Source of the DNA: Warburgia ugandensis
Lineage: Eukaryota; Streptophyta; Magnoliopsida; Canellales; Canellaceae
Direction: 5' to 3'
Length of the DNA stretch: 64,000 nucleotides
Assembly: GCA_035236585.1 (NCBI GenBank)
Contig: CP141132.1
Span: 44,457,880 to 44,521,879 of the forward strand
Under the pieces are notes generated by a model that saw only the letters and a program-made list of their open reading frames with translations, did no database searches and was not told the origin of the DNA. Below are positions 12,090 through 25,040 of this stretch, piece after piece. Position 1 is the first letter of the stretch. Each line of letters starts with the position of its first letter. A program made the translations under genes and the position numbers.

Positions 12090-15000
12090 TGTCATGCCCA
12101 AAAACTCAAAAGAATTTATTATGGCATTAGAGAAGTGACAGATTCTTAGAGTATCAAATGAGATATAAAATAATATATCTCATGTAGACATAAATAGTAG
12201 ATGTCAATACTAGAGCAATAAAAGGTTCATACAAATTTTCATAAAAATTTAAACTTTGTTTAATACACTAGTGTTTTCATTCAGTTCAAATTTTCAATGC
12301 CTTTAACTACAAACATTAAAGAACACTAGCAATTTATTCGGTAATGTGCTTTCTTTTCTATTGCTCTTTTCTCATCGCAATCTTCTTTTTCTCCACATGA
12401 TCGTCTCTACTCTAAGATATGAAATATAAATCAAGTATGCATACAGTAAGCATACTATAATTATATATGTATTTACTTGTATTATCATGAATAACTTATT
12501 CATTTTCATTTATAGAATTTCAATTGTATCTTATATAATCTCGTATATGAAATATAGAATTCTCATATAAAGAAATACTAATCAATTCAATATCAAATAT
12601 CAAATGCCTTTCAAATTCAAATCCATATTCAAAACTAATATTAAATATTTTTTCAAATCTGTGCATCAAATACTATAAATTGAAGTGTTACCCACTAACA
12701 TACAATCCAGATGAGACCACTACTCACTGATTAGATGAGGTTAAAATTAACTAATGTAGAGGACAACAAATAACTCCTTGAGATCTCATCAGAGGAGTCC
12801 AACAAATAACCAATATTGATCACATGTTGGTCCATATAAATCTAAGCGAGAAGTGGTGAAACCTCGTTGACATAACATGTCTTAATACAGACCCTTGCTG
12901 AAGTACTTCTTGAACAAGTCATCCACTATGATCACAATTGATCAGGTAGAGTCCAAACAAATATTCTCCACCAATGTCTCAAATGAAGCCAAATAAATCC
13001 CTAATAACATCGTATGGGGGTTTAAAAGTAGGAAGCAATAAATAGAAGGACTAATGCAACCTTACTAGATGCCACATAGAAATTAAGAAAAATCTTTTCC
13101 AATTCTTTTCAAATTACGTATCTTTACAATATTTTCAAATATAGTTTCATAACATTGGATAACATTAATTCTCATTCATAAACTATTAAGAATCAATCTC
13201 CATTAAAACATTTCAAATGGTTTTGCTGATTATTCCTTTGAAAACTTCATAATTTTCCTAATTTGAAAATCATATTCTTACAAATATTTTTCACCTAAAA
13301 TCATTTATCAAAACATTGTTCAAAACTATCACTTTAGACGTTTTAAGTATTTTAAAAATAAATTTTTATAAAAACATGTAATTTCTTCTTAGATATTATC
13401 TTAATCATATATCAAATTTAATTTTTAAATTTTCATTTAATCAAGGAATCTGTTAGATCACATCTGTTTATCTCTAATTTCATTATGCTTCTTTTATATT
13501 GGATTTTTCTAACCTAGACTAGATTTTCTAATCTTTCTCCTAGTCATCTAAATTGATTTATGCCTGATCTATAGTGTAGATTCATAGTTAATCTAATGTT
13601 CAATCTAATATTTTACTCTTTTAATTAGATTAGATCGTAAGCATGGGTAAATCTCATGCATTGATCTAATCTTAAACAATTTCTAATAGTTAGTTAAACA
13701 TTATGGATTAAACTAGATCATACATATCTGTTTAAGATAGTATACATCAAGTACATGACTTAATTTATGTTTTTCATATGTGATAGATCAAGATCATATG
13801 CTTATAAGCATATGATTAAGATAATATTCAAATACTGGTTTTATGAAGATTATTTAAGTAAGATCAAAATCACACATATATTTGTGATCAAGATAATGTG
13901 AAACAAGGACATGAGGCAAATCCAATGAAAGATGGGCTCAACGACCAGCTGTAGATGGGTAGGGGTTAGCCTATTCCTAGATGAACTAGCCAATCCATCA
14001 AAGATTTATGAGCAAGGGAAGGTAGGTAGATTGTGTGGATAAGATCTAGATTGCGCACACATAAATGCATCTTCAAGGTCACTTAAATTTCATTGGTTAG
14101 ATTCAATATTAACTATCTTTTTAATTGATCTTTATCTTCTTCTTTTTTTTAATTTGATGTGCATGGTTTTAGATCTTTTAGATCCTATCTCAAATAGCTT
14201 GATCTAAGTAATCTTCCTAGTAAATTCAAACTGCTTGGTTTACATTATACCCTAAGTTAGATCTAACTATATAATATCACTTACAATCCAATAATTGAAC
14301 TTTGATATGTTCAAATCATGTAAATAGTTACTGTAACCCATATCTCAACTACTAAAAATGAAAGATCCTCGTTTATCAATCTTATAGTTTGATTTAGATA
14401 ATAAATTACTATCAAATCATTGAAACAATCACATAGTATTAAACTATTCAAAAACAATAACCAAAATTTTATTAGCTTGGATCAAATAGATAGTAATAAA
14501 CCTAGATCTTAGCTGCTAAATCTAAGACTATTCACTACTGATTGATTATCATGATTTTAATCTAAAACATATGCAATTTTAGGATCTATGTAACATGTGA
14601 ATTAACACCCATATTATTTCTACAATCAACAAGATAGGTAGAACTTTTCTATCTCATCTAAGTGTAGGACAAACAACTAGATTCTAGCTATGATATAACT
14701 TTCTATCTCATTGCACATTATATCATCTCAGACCAACAATTAGATTCTCTCAGATTTTGGATGTAACTTTTAAAGATCTGAGATTTTTTCAAATAATTTT
14801 CATGAATGTAAGATTCTAGACTACATTTCCTCTTATAGTTTCAACTTAGATCTCTTCAAATTTTCACATTTTAGTGTTACTAATCCAATGTTGTAGATTT
14901 AATCTTCACAATCTTGATTAATTTGGAAAATTGGATGAGATCCAATGTTACAAATCTTAAATATGTATTCTCACTTAAGTTAGAGATCTAAATTGAAGGG

Positions 15001-15734
15001 AAAATTATTTTTAGATTTGACTTAATCTCATTGAATGTCATGAATTAATTTCTTAGATCTAATCTCAATAATCTTAATTATTTTGAGACACTGGAAGAGA
15101 TCCAATGGTTTAATACTCCAATATTTATTATTGATTAAGTTGTAGATCTAAAATTAAGCATAAAATGTTTATAGATTTGAATTTAATTACATCTTGACTG
15201 CTAGATCTTCATGAGTTAATTCCAACATCTGTGATTAAAAATGTTTTGAGTAGTAATAATTACTACATTTTCCATAAATTTAATCATATTTTGACATAAA
15301 ATTTCAATTTCATTTTAAATCCAATTGAGAAAAATGTTTCTAGATCTATAATTCAAGTCTAGATCATAATATTTTCTTTTATTAAATCTAATCAATTCTA
15401 GTTAATTGAAATCATATTTTAATGTTTCTAAGTGTTAATTAGCTAGTTTACTTAATGGATCTTGATTCATTAATTCATATTTAAGTTATAATTAATTTAT
15501 AACATATTTAAACTATTAATTAATAACTCTAATTTAACTAATTAGTTAACTAACATATTAACTAGCCTACCTAAGTAATCCTAAGCAAACTAACCCTCAT
15601 AATAAATAACATTTTTTTATCTAAAAATGTGTCATTTGTTTTCTTTTATTTTCTAGATTATAATAATCAAGTGAAAACATAATTCTTCCTTAATAATGTT
15701 TAGAAATTATACTTTTAAAATTTTGGATATCACA
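12090..15734 (-). mobile_element. Gypsy-1 3' LTR (minus-strand element)
   Basis: TGTCATGCCC at 12,090 and GGATATCACA ending at 15,734 give TG...CA termini. The purine tract lies directly outside the right end, fixing orientation: this is the downstream LTR of a minus-strand element. Bases 12,090-13,640 match 42,378-43,490, the primer-site side LTR, with many differences, so the element is old. The interior is extremely AT-rich, with many GATCTAA words and no coding sequence. Confidence 0.8.
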
Positions 15735-15902
15735 TCCCACCCTCTTAAAAAATAAATTTAGTCCCCTAAATTTAAGGTATAATTCAAAACAAGTGAGGGT
15801 ACTTTTTCCCTCATTTCATATTTTCTTTGACATGTAGCTTCTTCTACTTAGTGATGTTACCATAACACCTTCACTAATGGGATCATTTTCATTGTCAGAA
15901 TT
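15735..15902 (-). mobile_element. Gypsy-1 polypurine tract and 3' internal tail
   Basis: The reverse complement of 15,735-15,748 is TTAAGAGGGTGGGA, a polypurine tract abutting the LTR, as in plant chromoviruses. About 150 bases of the 3' internal region follow before the next LTR terminus at 15,903. The remaining internal region lies far to the right, at 37,949-42,358. Confidence 0.75.
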
Positions 15903-16990
15903 TGTAACACCCCAGTTTCTTGAAACATAAATTTAGTATTATAAATACATTTGAAAGTTGGGATCCCTATTTCAAAATTTTCTTTTCAAAATCAATTATG
16001 AATAATAAATTTTTTCTTAAAATCATTTTCAAAAATACCCAAACACTATCCTTTTCAAAACAAGATTCACACCTTAGTCATACCATACTATTTAATTTTA
16101 AAATATTCATTCCCAGAGTTTGTCAATCATAGTATAACCATAATGGAAAGTTTACCAAATAAAGCCCAACACATTATTCTTTATTACTTCAATAATTAAT
16201 AAATCAATAAGAAAGCAACTTCTAAAATAAATGGCGCCCAATTTTTCCACTAAATTCCATACTCCTAGAACTATTTAAGCTTCACTCATAGCCTTTTTAC
16301 ACTAATTTTTAGGATTTTTGGTAGGTTGAGTATACAAGAATACACTTAGTAGATAAAACTAAAACTACAAACCCAAAAACTATGGTATAGTAGCATACAA
16401 GCACTCAGATGATTTTGAAATCATAATTTTCATTCAAAAAAATCATACGACTAATTCTTATTTGTTGTTCATCCAATGCGTCATATCACATCCTTATCAC
16501 ACACATGCATCTATGCATTTCTCTGTTAATTGAGAATAAACATATTAACTTGATTATTCAAGTAAACTTGCAATGCATCAGAAATCCTTTAAAGTAATGA
16601 TATCAAGCTAACAAATCCAACACATTCTTGTGCTTATAGGGATTTCTAATTTTTGTTGGCTCATCTACCAATATGGTAGTGAGTACTCATCTATCAACCA
16701 TAATCTTGGTTCATCTATTGAACCATCAATCTCGCTCCCTAGATGCATAAAGAATGAAAATCTCGTGGGATCCAAAACTATGCTCATGAAAAACTTGGCT
16801 AAATAATGTGCCCATCTGTATCTTAGCGGGACTCTAACCACATCCTCATGAGGCCTCCAATAGTTTCAAAAAGGTGTTGTGAATCACTTAACATAGTCAA
16901 GAAAAATGCATCCTCTAAGCAAATTGAATACCTACCACTTCTTGTGGTTGGAAGCATGATGGCCTACCTATACTAACCTCTTTGCATATC
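15903..16990. repeat. LTR fragment nested in Gypsy-1
   Basis: The left end TGTAACACCCC is a classic plant Gypsy LTR terminus. The right side stops at 16,990 where another LTR (TGTGACGACC) starts, so it looks interrupted by Gypsy-2. No coding sequence. Orientation and family are not settled. Confidence 0.45.
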
Positions 16991-17944
16991 TGTGACGACC
17001 TAGGTTTTCAAAAATGAATTTCTAAAATAAAAGAGAAAAAAATAAGACTCTTGTAGGATTTTTCTTTCTTTATTTTATTTTTGTAAAACATTTTGAAAAC
17101 ATGTAATACATATATTATCTTTCAAATTCACTGGTCATAGTAGGACAAAAAGGTAGCATTTTAAGATCCACTGGTCATAGCCCAAATAAAATAAATGATT
17201 AGATTAAAACCACAACTGGAACTTAAATCTCAATGTCTCTTATTTTATTACATTTTATCCAAAAATTATTGAAATATAATATTGTTCAAATGATAATCAT
17301 GGCAAAATTAAAACTACATTATTCTAGCCCATACTTTTTAAAATAAACTCTTCCTCAACTCTTCTCACATGCGATCTATTTATTTCCTTATTACTTGACC
17401 TGAAAATGCTAATGGGGATGAGTACTAGTACTAAATAAGAAGATGCCAAAACTAGCCATTTGAAAAAAATCGTATTTATTTAAGTGTAAAATAAGCAATG
17501 TAGATGATTAATTATGCATTATGAAATCTCGTAGTTTTCAAACCATTCTAAAATTGCTTTAAATCATAAATATCCAAATCTGTATGAATTTTTTTGTCAA
17601 ATCATATTATATCAAATCTTATCCTGTCACAATCACTGAGTGATAGTGTCCTACTACATGCCTAAATAGGGAATGATCAATATACTTGAAGATGACCAAC
17701 ATGTTAGTTTATGCCCAAAAACAGAAAGGTATATAATGCACATAGAAGACTGATATCCAGCTTCATCAATCTACAATCTCGACCTTTATAAGTCCACATC
17801 TCAAAGATGATTAGTCTACCTTCATTATCATTAGTAATTTAAAATAGGTCAAAATAGTCCAAATTTCTAATCCATTCACATGATCATTATTCATTTAAAA
17901 ATTGATCAAACCATCAAAATTTCATGGTTTTTTTATTAGGCGTA

Positions 17945-18305
17945 ATATATACGTAGGATACTCATGGGTCAAAATCAATCAAAACATGCATGAAATAAGC
18001 ACTATGTATAGATGTTGATCAATGGTAAAAAATTAAATAAAACTAAGCTAATAATAAGCCCTACATATAGATGATGGTCAATGATGAAAATAAAACAAAA
18101 CTAAGCTCATAATAGGTGCTACATATATACAATGACCAATGGTCAAAATCAAACAAAATTAAGCTAGTAATAGGTCATACATTTAGATGATGAACAATGG
18201 TGAAAATCAAACAAAATTAAACTAGTAGTAAGCATGACAAATAGTGATGATCAACAATGAAAATCAAACAGAACTAAACATGTAATGGGCATTACATATA
18301 GATGA
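17945..18305. repeat. Minisatellite of about 60 bp, roughly six units
   Basis: Each unit carries ATAGATGATG..CAATGGT..AAAATCAAACAAAA.TAAGCTAGTAATAGG with substitutions and small length changes. More decayed units continue to about 18,760. It lies inside the Gypsy-2 LTR. Confidence 0.85.
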
Positions 18306-19317
18306 TTGAAAGCTCTTGTTGGTCATTTCATCTTTTTGAAAAATGGAAAGATAAAATCAAGATAGATGTCATGTGCCATACTAGGTAGAGTAAATACTAA
18401 AATTATGGCATCATGAGACATGATCCTTATGGGGTGAATGCATAACAAAAAAAACACATGTACATGCATCACATGCAGGGTTCGTGTGAATCCAAAAATT
18501 AGTCAAGATCCTTCTTATGTTAGGCAAGTTATAGAGGACAATCAAGGGCTAAGATCAACTAGACACATGCTAGTTTTAGCACTATATATAGAGGATGAAT
18601 CAATCAACCTGAAACATACACTATATAGAGGATACTTAGTGGTTAAAGTCAATCAAAACACATGATAGATCCAGATGCTCTATCTAGATGATGATAATGG
18701 ATAAAAATCAATTAAACACATGCTAAATTTTAGGCACTATATAGATGTAAAATCAAAGGTTCAACATCTATCAAGAGACCAACATGAGGGGAGAACATGG
18801 GCCTAGATTAGAAAACAAATTTGACTCAATGGGTTGATCATGAAGAATGAACATTGTCCTAGACGAGAAATCAATCCAAATAGTAGGATCTATAATGGAA
18901 AATGTGCATGGTACATGATTAGAATATCAAATCCAAATGGAAGGATCAATCATGGGGAAATGATCATGGTACTAGATTGATTGGAAATCAAGACATAGAT
19001 CTAGAAATTTACATATTATATGTGCATAGTTTCTATATGAAATAGAAATAAAAACATAGATTAATGTGCCATATTTCGAAATGTGTAAAACTTCAAAAGT
19101 AAGCAAAATGTACAACATACATAGGCACATAAATTTAAAAGTCAAAACATCAAGCATTTGAGATATAAACATTTAGTAATTTTAAAAAACCAAGCTAGCT
19201 TAAGGATAATCCTACTCCCCTACCTTGTTTGTGGATTCATTCTTCTATAGTATTCTTTTCCAAAATGTCACGCACATGAAAAAATTCTAGGTGTAGCCCT
19301 CCTTGTTCTTCTTAGCC

Positions 19318-19319
<2 letters not shown>

Positions 19320-19403
<84 letters not shown>
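19320..19403. repeat. Compound (CT)n-(TA)n microsatellite
   Basis: CT dinucleotides to about 19,377 are followed directly by TA dinucleotides to 19,403, inside the Gypsy-2 LTR. Confidence 0.95.
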
Positions 19404-19936
19404 CACATATATCCTTTGAAATCTCTTTCTTTCTTATTTAGCCCAAGATGTCCCACACTTACAAGAGGACATCGTGGCTAGTTTCCATTCTTGTTGAGTC
19501 TCCTCTTTCCTATCCTACATCACTCAAATATGATCCTTTCCTATCTTATGCTCCATATATTCTGATCTTATTCCCGTCCTCCATCTCGTTATACCGTAGA
19601 TCCTAATCACACTCCATCATGTGTTGACTCTCCTAATTTTCTAAGATTCTTGGGGTTTCTTTCAATTATCTTATTAAATCTTACCATTTGACTTTTATTC
19701 TAATTTTTCCTAGATTTTGCATCAGTGGTGGACATCCAAATTAGGTGGTTCATTACACTTGGATGTCCCTTGGTTAAGGATTTTTCTATCAAAAGTCTGT
19801 CTAGTAGTCACATTGCTAAATTGGACACTAGACCTAAGTCATTCATGTCTATTATGTAACTAGTTGAGCTAAATTGCTTTTGATAACAATTCTTTCAAAA
19901 ATAAATACTTATGTTACAAAAATTCATGTTGTTACA

Positions 19937-21400
19937 TTCTACCCTCACAAAAATTTTGTCCTAAAAATTTCAAGGCAATTTAGCGAACAACTTAGGAAAT
20001 GTTTACCTCATCTAGCTTTCTGCCTTCCAACTGCCTTCTTATGTCTAGTTATGTTTTCATATGAACTTGACTAATAAAATAGTCCTATTCCTTAGAATTT
20101 TCTCTTTTTAGTCCAAGATCTACATTGGCTTAGTCATGAAGGTCAAATCAGGTTGTAATTCTATTGGTACTTTCTTAAGTACATGGGTAGGATTGGGAAT
20201 CTACTTCTGTAGCATTGATACATGAAATACATTGTGCACCTCTGATAATTGTGGTGGTAGTGTGAGTCGGTGTGTGACTTGTCCATTTCTCTCTAGGATT
20301 TTAAATGGACCTAAAAATCTCAGACTTACATTTGATTCCAAATCTCATCACCCCCTTAGTCAGTGAGACTTTTAGGAATACATGGTCCCCAACTATGAAC
20401 ACTAGGTCTCTATGCCTCTTTTATGCATAACACTTTTTTCTGCTATGGGGTGCAAGCAATCACTTCTCGATAATTCATAATTTCTTTGCACATTACTTAA
20501 TCAACTCTAACTTCACAAACTATTGCTCTCTAGCATCTCTCCAACAAGTTGGTATTTGCTACAATCTATCATACAATGTCTTATACCATGCCATGTCGAT
20601 ACTAGAGTGGTAGTTATTACTATTAGTGAACCAATCAAGGGAAGATGTTCATCCCAATTACCCTTCTATTCTAATGTACAAGCCCTTAACATATCTTCAA
20701 GCAACTAGATAGTTCACTTCAGATTGTCCATTAGTCTAAGAATGTAAAGTTGTACTAAATCTTTAGGAAGTATCAAGTCTTTCTTGCACACTTTACCAAA
20801 AGAGTAAAGTGAACTTGCCAATCTTGTCTAGTATGATGGCCAATGGTACTTCATGCAGACTTACTATTTCCTCAATATACAACTTGGCCAAACTCTCGAG
20901 TGACTGCTTTTTCCAAATAGGAAGAAAATGTGTAAACATAGTCAATCTATACACCCAGGTCTATAATAGTCCTATGGGACTCTAATGTTCTACCTTCACC
21001 TTGTAACATGTTAGATACCGTGCCACATAAGCACTGATATCTCGTTTCATACCCTACAATTCCTTCTTAAATCTTACTACAATTTTGTCCTCCTAGATCT
21101 ATGGTGTACTTAGAGTTGCGTGCCTCTTGTAGTAAATCATGTCTTAACCTTGTGATTGCTTGCACTATGGGCCTCCCTTTGAATTGTACACCTCCATCTA
21201 CACCTGTAGTGAAACCAGCCTTGTTATTCATACCTTGATTGTCTTCACACTCCTTTTCAACTTGCAAAATTTGATTTGTGAAAGCTGATCTTGCAGTTAC
21301 ATTTACTATCATTCTCTTCATCTTTATATTGAGAGAATTAGACATGACATTTGCCTTATTAAGGTGGTACTTGATGTGGAAATCATAGTCTTTTAATAAG
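19937..21400 (-). mobile_element. Gypsy-2 internal remains: integrase and end of RNase H
   Basis: From right to left on the minus strand: the C-terminal end of RNase H (about 21,345-21,400, pattern LLKDYDFxIxYHxxKANV), the linker and zinc-binding start of integrase (21,067-21,345, including RHDLLQEARNSKYTI), the integrase core (about 20,560-21,060, with the WDEHLPLI block near 20,650) and the C-terminal region with VHxVFHVSxL-like sequence toward 20,150. This is the order of plant chromovirus-type Gypsy pol. It is a fossil with many breaks, cut off at 21,400 where OTA LTR sequence starts. RT and gag are absent. Confidence 0.75.
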
Positions 21401-21409
21401 TAGTCATTT

Positions 21410-22423
21410 TTTCATAAAAAGTGCCTAATTAGTAGTTAATGTATTATAAATTATAGGGCATTATTCCTAGAATTTTTCAAAATTCATGACACATGCATTT
21501 CTAAGCTAATGATTTAAAAATCTAATATTTTTTAGGTTCAAAAGCTAATCTAGAGTAAGTATGTAATTTATCATTATTTTCTAGGCATTAATTAAGGTCT
21601 TTGTTCTTTTGTAGGTATTGAAAGAATAATCCAATGGCCAAGATCGCTTTAGATTATCCAAATCAATCAGTGAGCTAGGACCTATTTTTCATGATTCCAA
21701 AGATCAAGCAAGGGTTAAGATCACTCCAGGGCAAGTCGATGAGTTTCAGAAGCAATTGGAAAAGATAAGGTGACTTGAATGGGCCCATGCAAAATCCACC
21801 ACTTGGCATTTGATTTAAAGCCATGTAAGCCACCCAAGCCACATAAGCCAAAGATGTAAGCCAAGAAGCCACCAAATTAAAACTAGCAAAGCAAGCCACT
21901 TAAGGAAACTAAGCCAACATCACTTGGGTCCACATTGTTTGAGTCAAATTTTTCTACCACTTGCATAAAAATGTGTTTTCAAGAGAAGAAATAGGACGAA
22001 ACAAGTGGTGGTTATCTACATGAGTAAAAGGCATGTATATGTGGACCAATCATAGAAGATACCTCCTTCTCTATCTCCACATTCATCATTGTCTTCTCAT
22101 CCTTCTCTCATTCTCTTTCCTTCTCTATCTTCTCTCCATCATGGAGCATCTAGGGAGGGAGCTTTCAAAGTAAGTTCCTTCCTAAGTTCCCTTTCTAATC
22201 TCACATCCTAATCCCCTAGATTTTCCATGCAAACCCACACCACACCCTCCCCCCCCCGGCCCCCATTAAAATCCCATGATTTCCAACTTCTTAGTTCCAC
22301 TTTCCCATCTCCAATTCATAGTTTGCACTTTCTTCTTTCCTAGAGTCCTACTTCTAATTCCATTCTTATCTTATCTATATCTTTCCCCCAATCTTTATCC
22401 TATATTTCCTTCTTCCTTGGTGG
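21410..22423 (+). repeat. Partial OTA-type LTR, plus orientation (left arm of inverted pair)
   Basis: From about 21,410 (ATAAAAAGTGCCTAATTAG) this segment matches the reverse complement of the LTR that ends at 25,040. Clear shared blocks are the AATTATAGGGCATTATTC region, AGCTAATCTAGAGTAAGTATG, TTTTGTAGGTATTG and the ATCCAATGGCC..GATC region, all within the first 400 bases. The first dozen bases of the LTR are missing here. Later sequence is pyrimidine-rich and less certain. Confidence 0.65.
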
Positions 22424-25040
22424 TGTAGCTCTAAAATTACTCATAAGCACACAAATTAATGTAGTAATTGCACATGAGAAAGGTCAATTCCATGACAAAT
22501 CTCATAGATTTGGATATTGGCTAGATCTTATATAAGTAACTTATCTTTAGTCAAATAGAGATTGTTTTGATTAAATTAGGAATTTAAATAACATGGAATG
22601 GGAAACATTCATAAAAATAGAAATATGAACTAAAGGAAACTTTTTAAAAATAAATATTTTAACTGGAATTAGAAACTTTCCTATTTAACATGCATTCAAT
22701 AAAATAAACTTATGCAAAACTAAAATGAATGATTTAGAAAACTTGATAAAAATGAAACTTTCCTAAACTACCACTTTCCTAATCCTAAAACTTTCTAAAA
22801 ATAAAATTGACTAAAAATAAATTAAGAAACTTTCTAAAGATAAACTAAGATTTAAATAACTAAAAAAGTAATGCTAAACTATCATGGAACAAGGGAACAA
22901 TAAACTACTTAAAGCCAAATCACCCAATCACCATGCACATGACCCATGGAGTTGTGTGCATGGGTCATGGGTGAGAAAATGGATGGAATGCATGAACTAA
23001 AAGCTTGCTAACATTGGATCTAACCAAAATGACAATTAAACTATCTAAAAAGCTAAATGGGTTCCTAAAGAATCAAGCAAATAAAGTGTATGGACTTCTG
23101 AAATTATGCATGAATCATGAAAGGTAAAATTCTAGAAATATGGTGCTAATGAAACTTAAATCAAATGAGGCATGAACTGACATACTGTGTGAACTAATCA
23201 GGAAGCATAACACCTAAGATTGGAAATACTTTACTGCTAGAATTAATTAGTAACTATGCTCATGAAATAAGTTTACCCATTGACTTGTAAGTTACATCAA
23301 AGATGGCGTGCATATACATGGAGAACAAAGCCAAAAATTATGCACTATTCTAATGCCTAGAACTTGATTCAAAGTAAAGCTTGAACACTCTCCAATATCT
23401 CAAACTATTCTCAAATAACATGCATGTGAAACCCAAAAGAGAAATCAAGAGAGTAAGAGCATGAAGATGGAAAGGAAAGCAGCAAGAATTATTCCTAAAT
23501 CTAAGTGAGAAACTAGGAAAAAATGAAGAGAACAAAAAGTTCCAAAGCTACTATTCTCTTGGCTTTTACTACAAGATAAAAGGTAACTTTGATCTTGAAT
23601 AATTAAGAAAGGAAATCAAGATTCAAGGGAAACAATGAGGAACTATGTGTATGAAACTTAAACAACAAAGAAAGCAATAATAAACAATGGAACTAAAGAA
23701 ATTAAAGCAAGGTACTAACCAGAACTTGGAGTGCAAAAACCAAAGAAACAAAGCAAAGAAGAAGTTGTGGAAGACAAGGAACAACAGCCAAGGTGTTGAA
23801 GCCCAAAACACTAAGAGTATATCCAAGTAGATGTGCTTGATTTCAAGTAGTAAGAAGCAACCCCTCTACTTGAATTGGGCATGGAATTCCATGGATTTAT
23901 ATAGAGTTTTTACATTCAAATTTGGTAAGATCCTATCATAGGAAGAAAGGAGGGGATTAGAACTAAAACTCTAGGTAGGAAAGTTATGTTGTTGATTGGA
24001 GATAGAAGATTAGAAAGTGAGGTGAGGTGGACTTTCTAAATATAAGAAAAGGAAGGGCGGGTGGGGAGCATCACCTTTCAAGGAAGGTGGCATGGAATCC
24101 CTTTCCTTAAGGTGTCTCATATGATTGGATGGAAAGACATAGAGGAAAGAGATAGGAAGTTAGGTAGTTGAGTGGGGAATGGAATTAGAAGATGGAGTAG
24201 GTGGAATAGATGGAATTAGAAGGGGAGGTGCCACTTCTCAAAGAAGATGGCGTGGAACTCCTTCCCTTTCTGAGTATGACATGTGGTGGGTAATAAAGAG
24301 AGAAAAGTGGGGGAAAAGAGAGGAATGATAAGGAATTTTAACTTGGTTTCTCTCTTGATTGGTTGACCTATGTAGGCATATCTTACCAGATACTAGTCTC
24401 CATCAAACTCCTAATTATCACTTGAAATTCACATTTTTAGCATGAGATAATTGCTTCTAAAAATCCTCCAATTGTGTGACTCTATGTGTCACAGCTTTCA
24501 TGTGGTTTGGTGCCTTACTTTGATGGCTCAATACTTAATGGCTTGAATGGATAAGTCCTTTGGCTTCAAGAGTTGAATGGCTTGGCTTTCTTAGGTTTCC
24601 TAGTTAGATTAGGAAACCTCATATATGGCTCCAATGCTCTTGCAAAGTGGTGGAATTGCATGTCTTTTTGCATGGGCCATTTTAATCACCTTTGGTTATT
24701 TCCATTTCCTTCTTGCTTGCCTTAAGATGATCATGAACCTTGATTGAGATTTGGAATGATGAACTTTAGTTCTTTGGCCCTCTTGTGATCTTGATCTTCA
24801 AATCTTATCTTACTTGATCTCGGCCATTGGATCATCTTCTCAACATCTACAAAAGAGTAAAAACCCTAATTAAATCCTAAAAAATTATGATTATTCACAT
24901 ACTTACTTTAGATTAGCTCTTTTATTAGGTCATAAATGCTTGTACTATAAAATTCCAATAACGGTCTAGAATAATGCCTATAATTTATTACATATGGATT
25001 ACTAATTAGGTACTTTTTATTCAAAATTGAACACTTATCA
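22424..25040 (-). mobile_element. OTA-type (Athila/Tat-like) 3' LTR, minus orientation (right arm)
   Basis: On the minus strand the LTR starts TGATAAGTGTTCAATTTTG at 25,040, directly after a purine tract (GGTTGAGGGGTG), and ends at 22,424 with GAGTAATTTTAGAGCTACA. Both ends are characteristic of plant OTA-lineage LTRs, as is the upstream GAGGACTAG-type block. A TATA-like TATATAAATCC (minus) lies near 23,895. No coding sequence. Confidence 0.7.

Larger units (their letters stand above)
16991..19936 (-). mobile_element. Gypsy-2 3' LTR (minus-strand element)
   Basis: It begins TGTGACGACCTAGG and ends GTTGTTACA at 19,936. The adjoining sequence, read in reverse, is a GTGAGGGTAGAA purine tract, so this is the 3' LTR of a minus-strand Gypsy element. 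It contains a minisatellite (17,945-18,305) and a CT/TA microsatellite (19,320-19,403). The matching 5' LTR is not in the window. Confidence 0.7.

Noticed and set aside
17945-18760. CRISPR-like array
   Set aside because: The spacing is regular, but the units vary along their whole length with no constant repeat and unique spacer. It is a minisatellite in a plant LTR.
21410-25040. Mutator-like transposon with long terminal inverted repeats
   Set aside because: The right outer edge abuts a purine tract and an OTA internal tail, so the arms are LTRs in opposite orientation.
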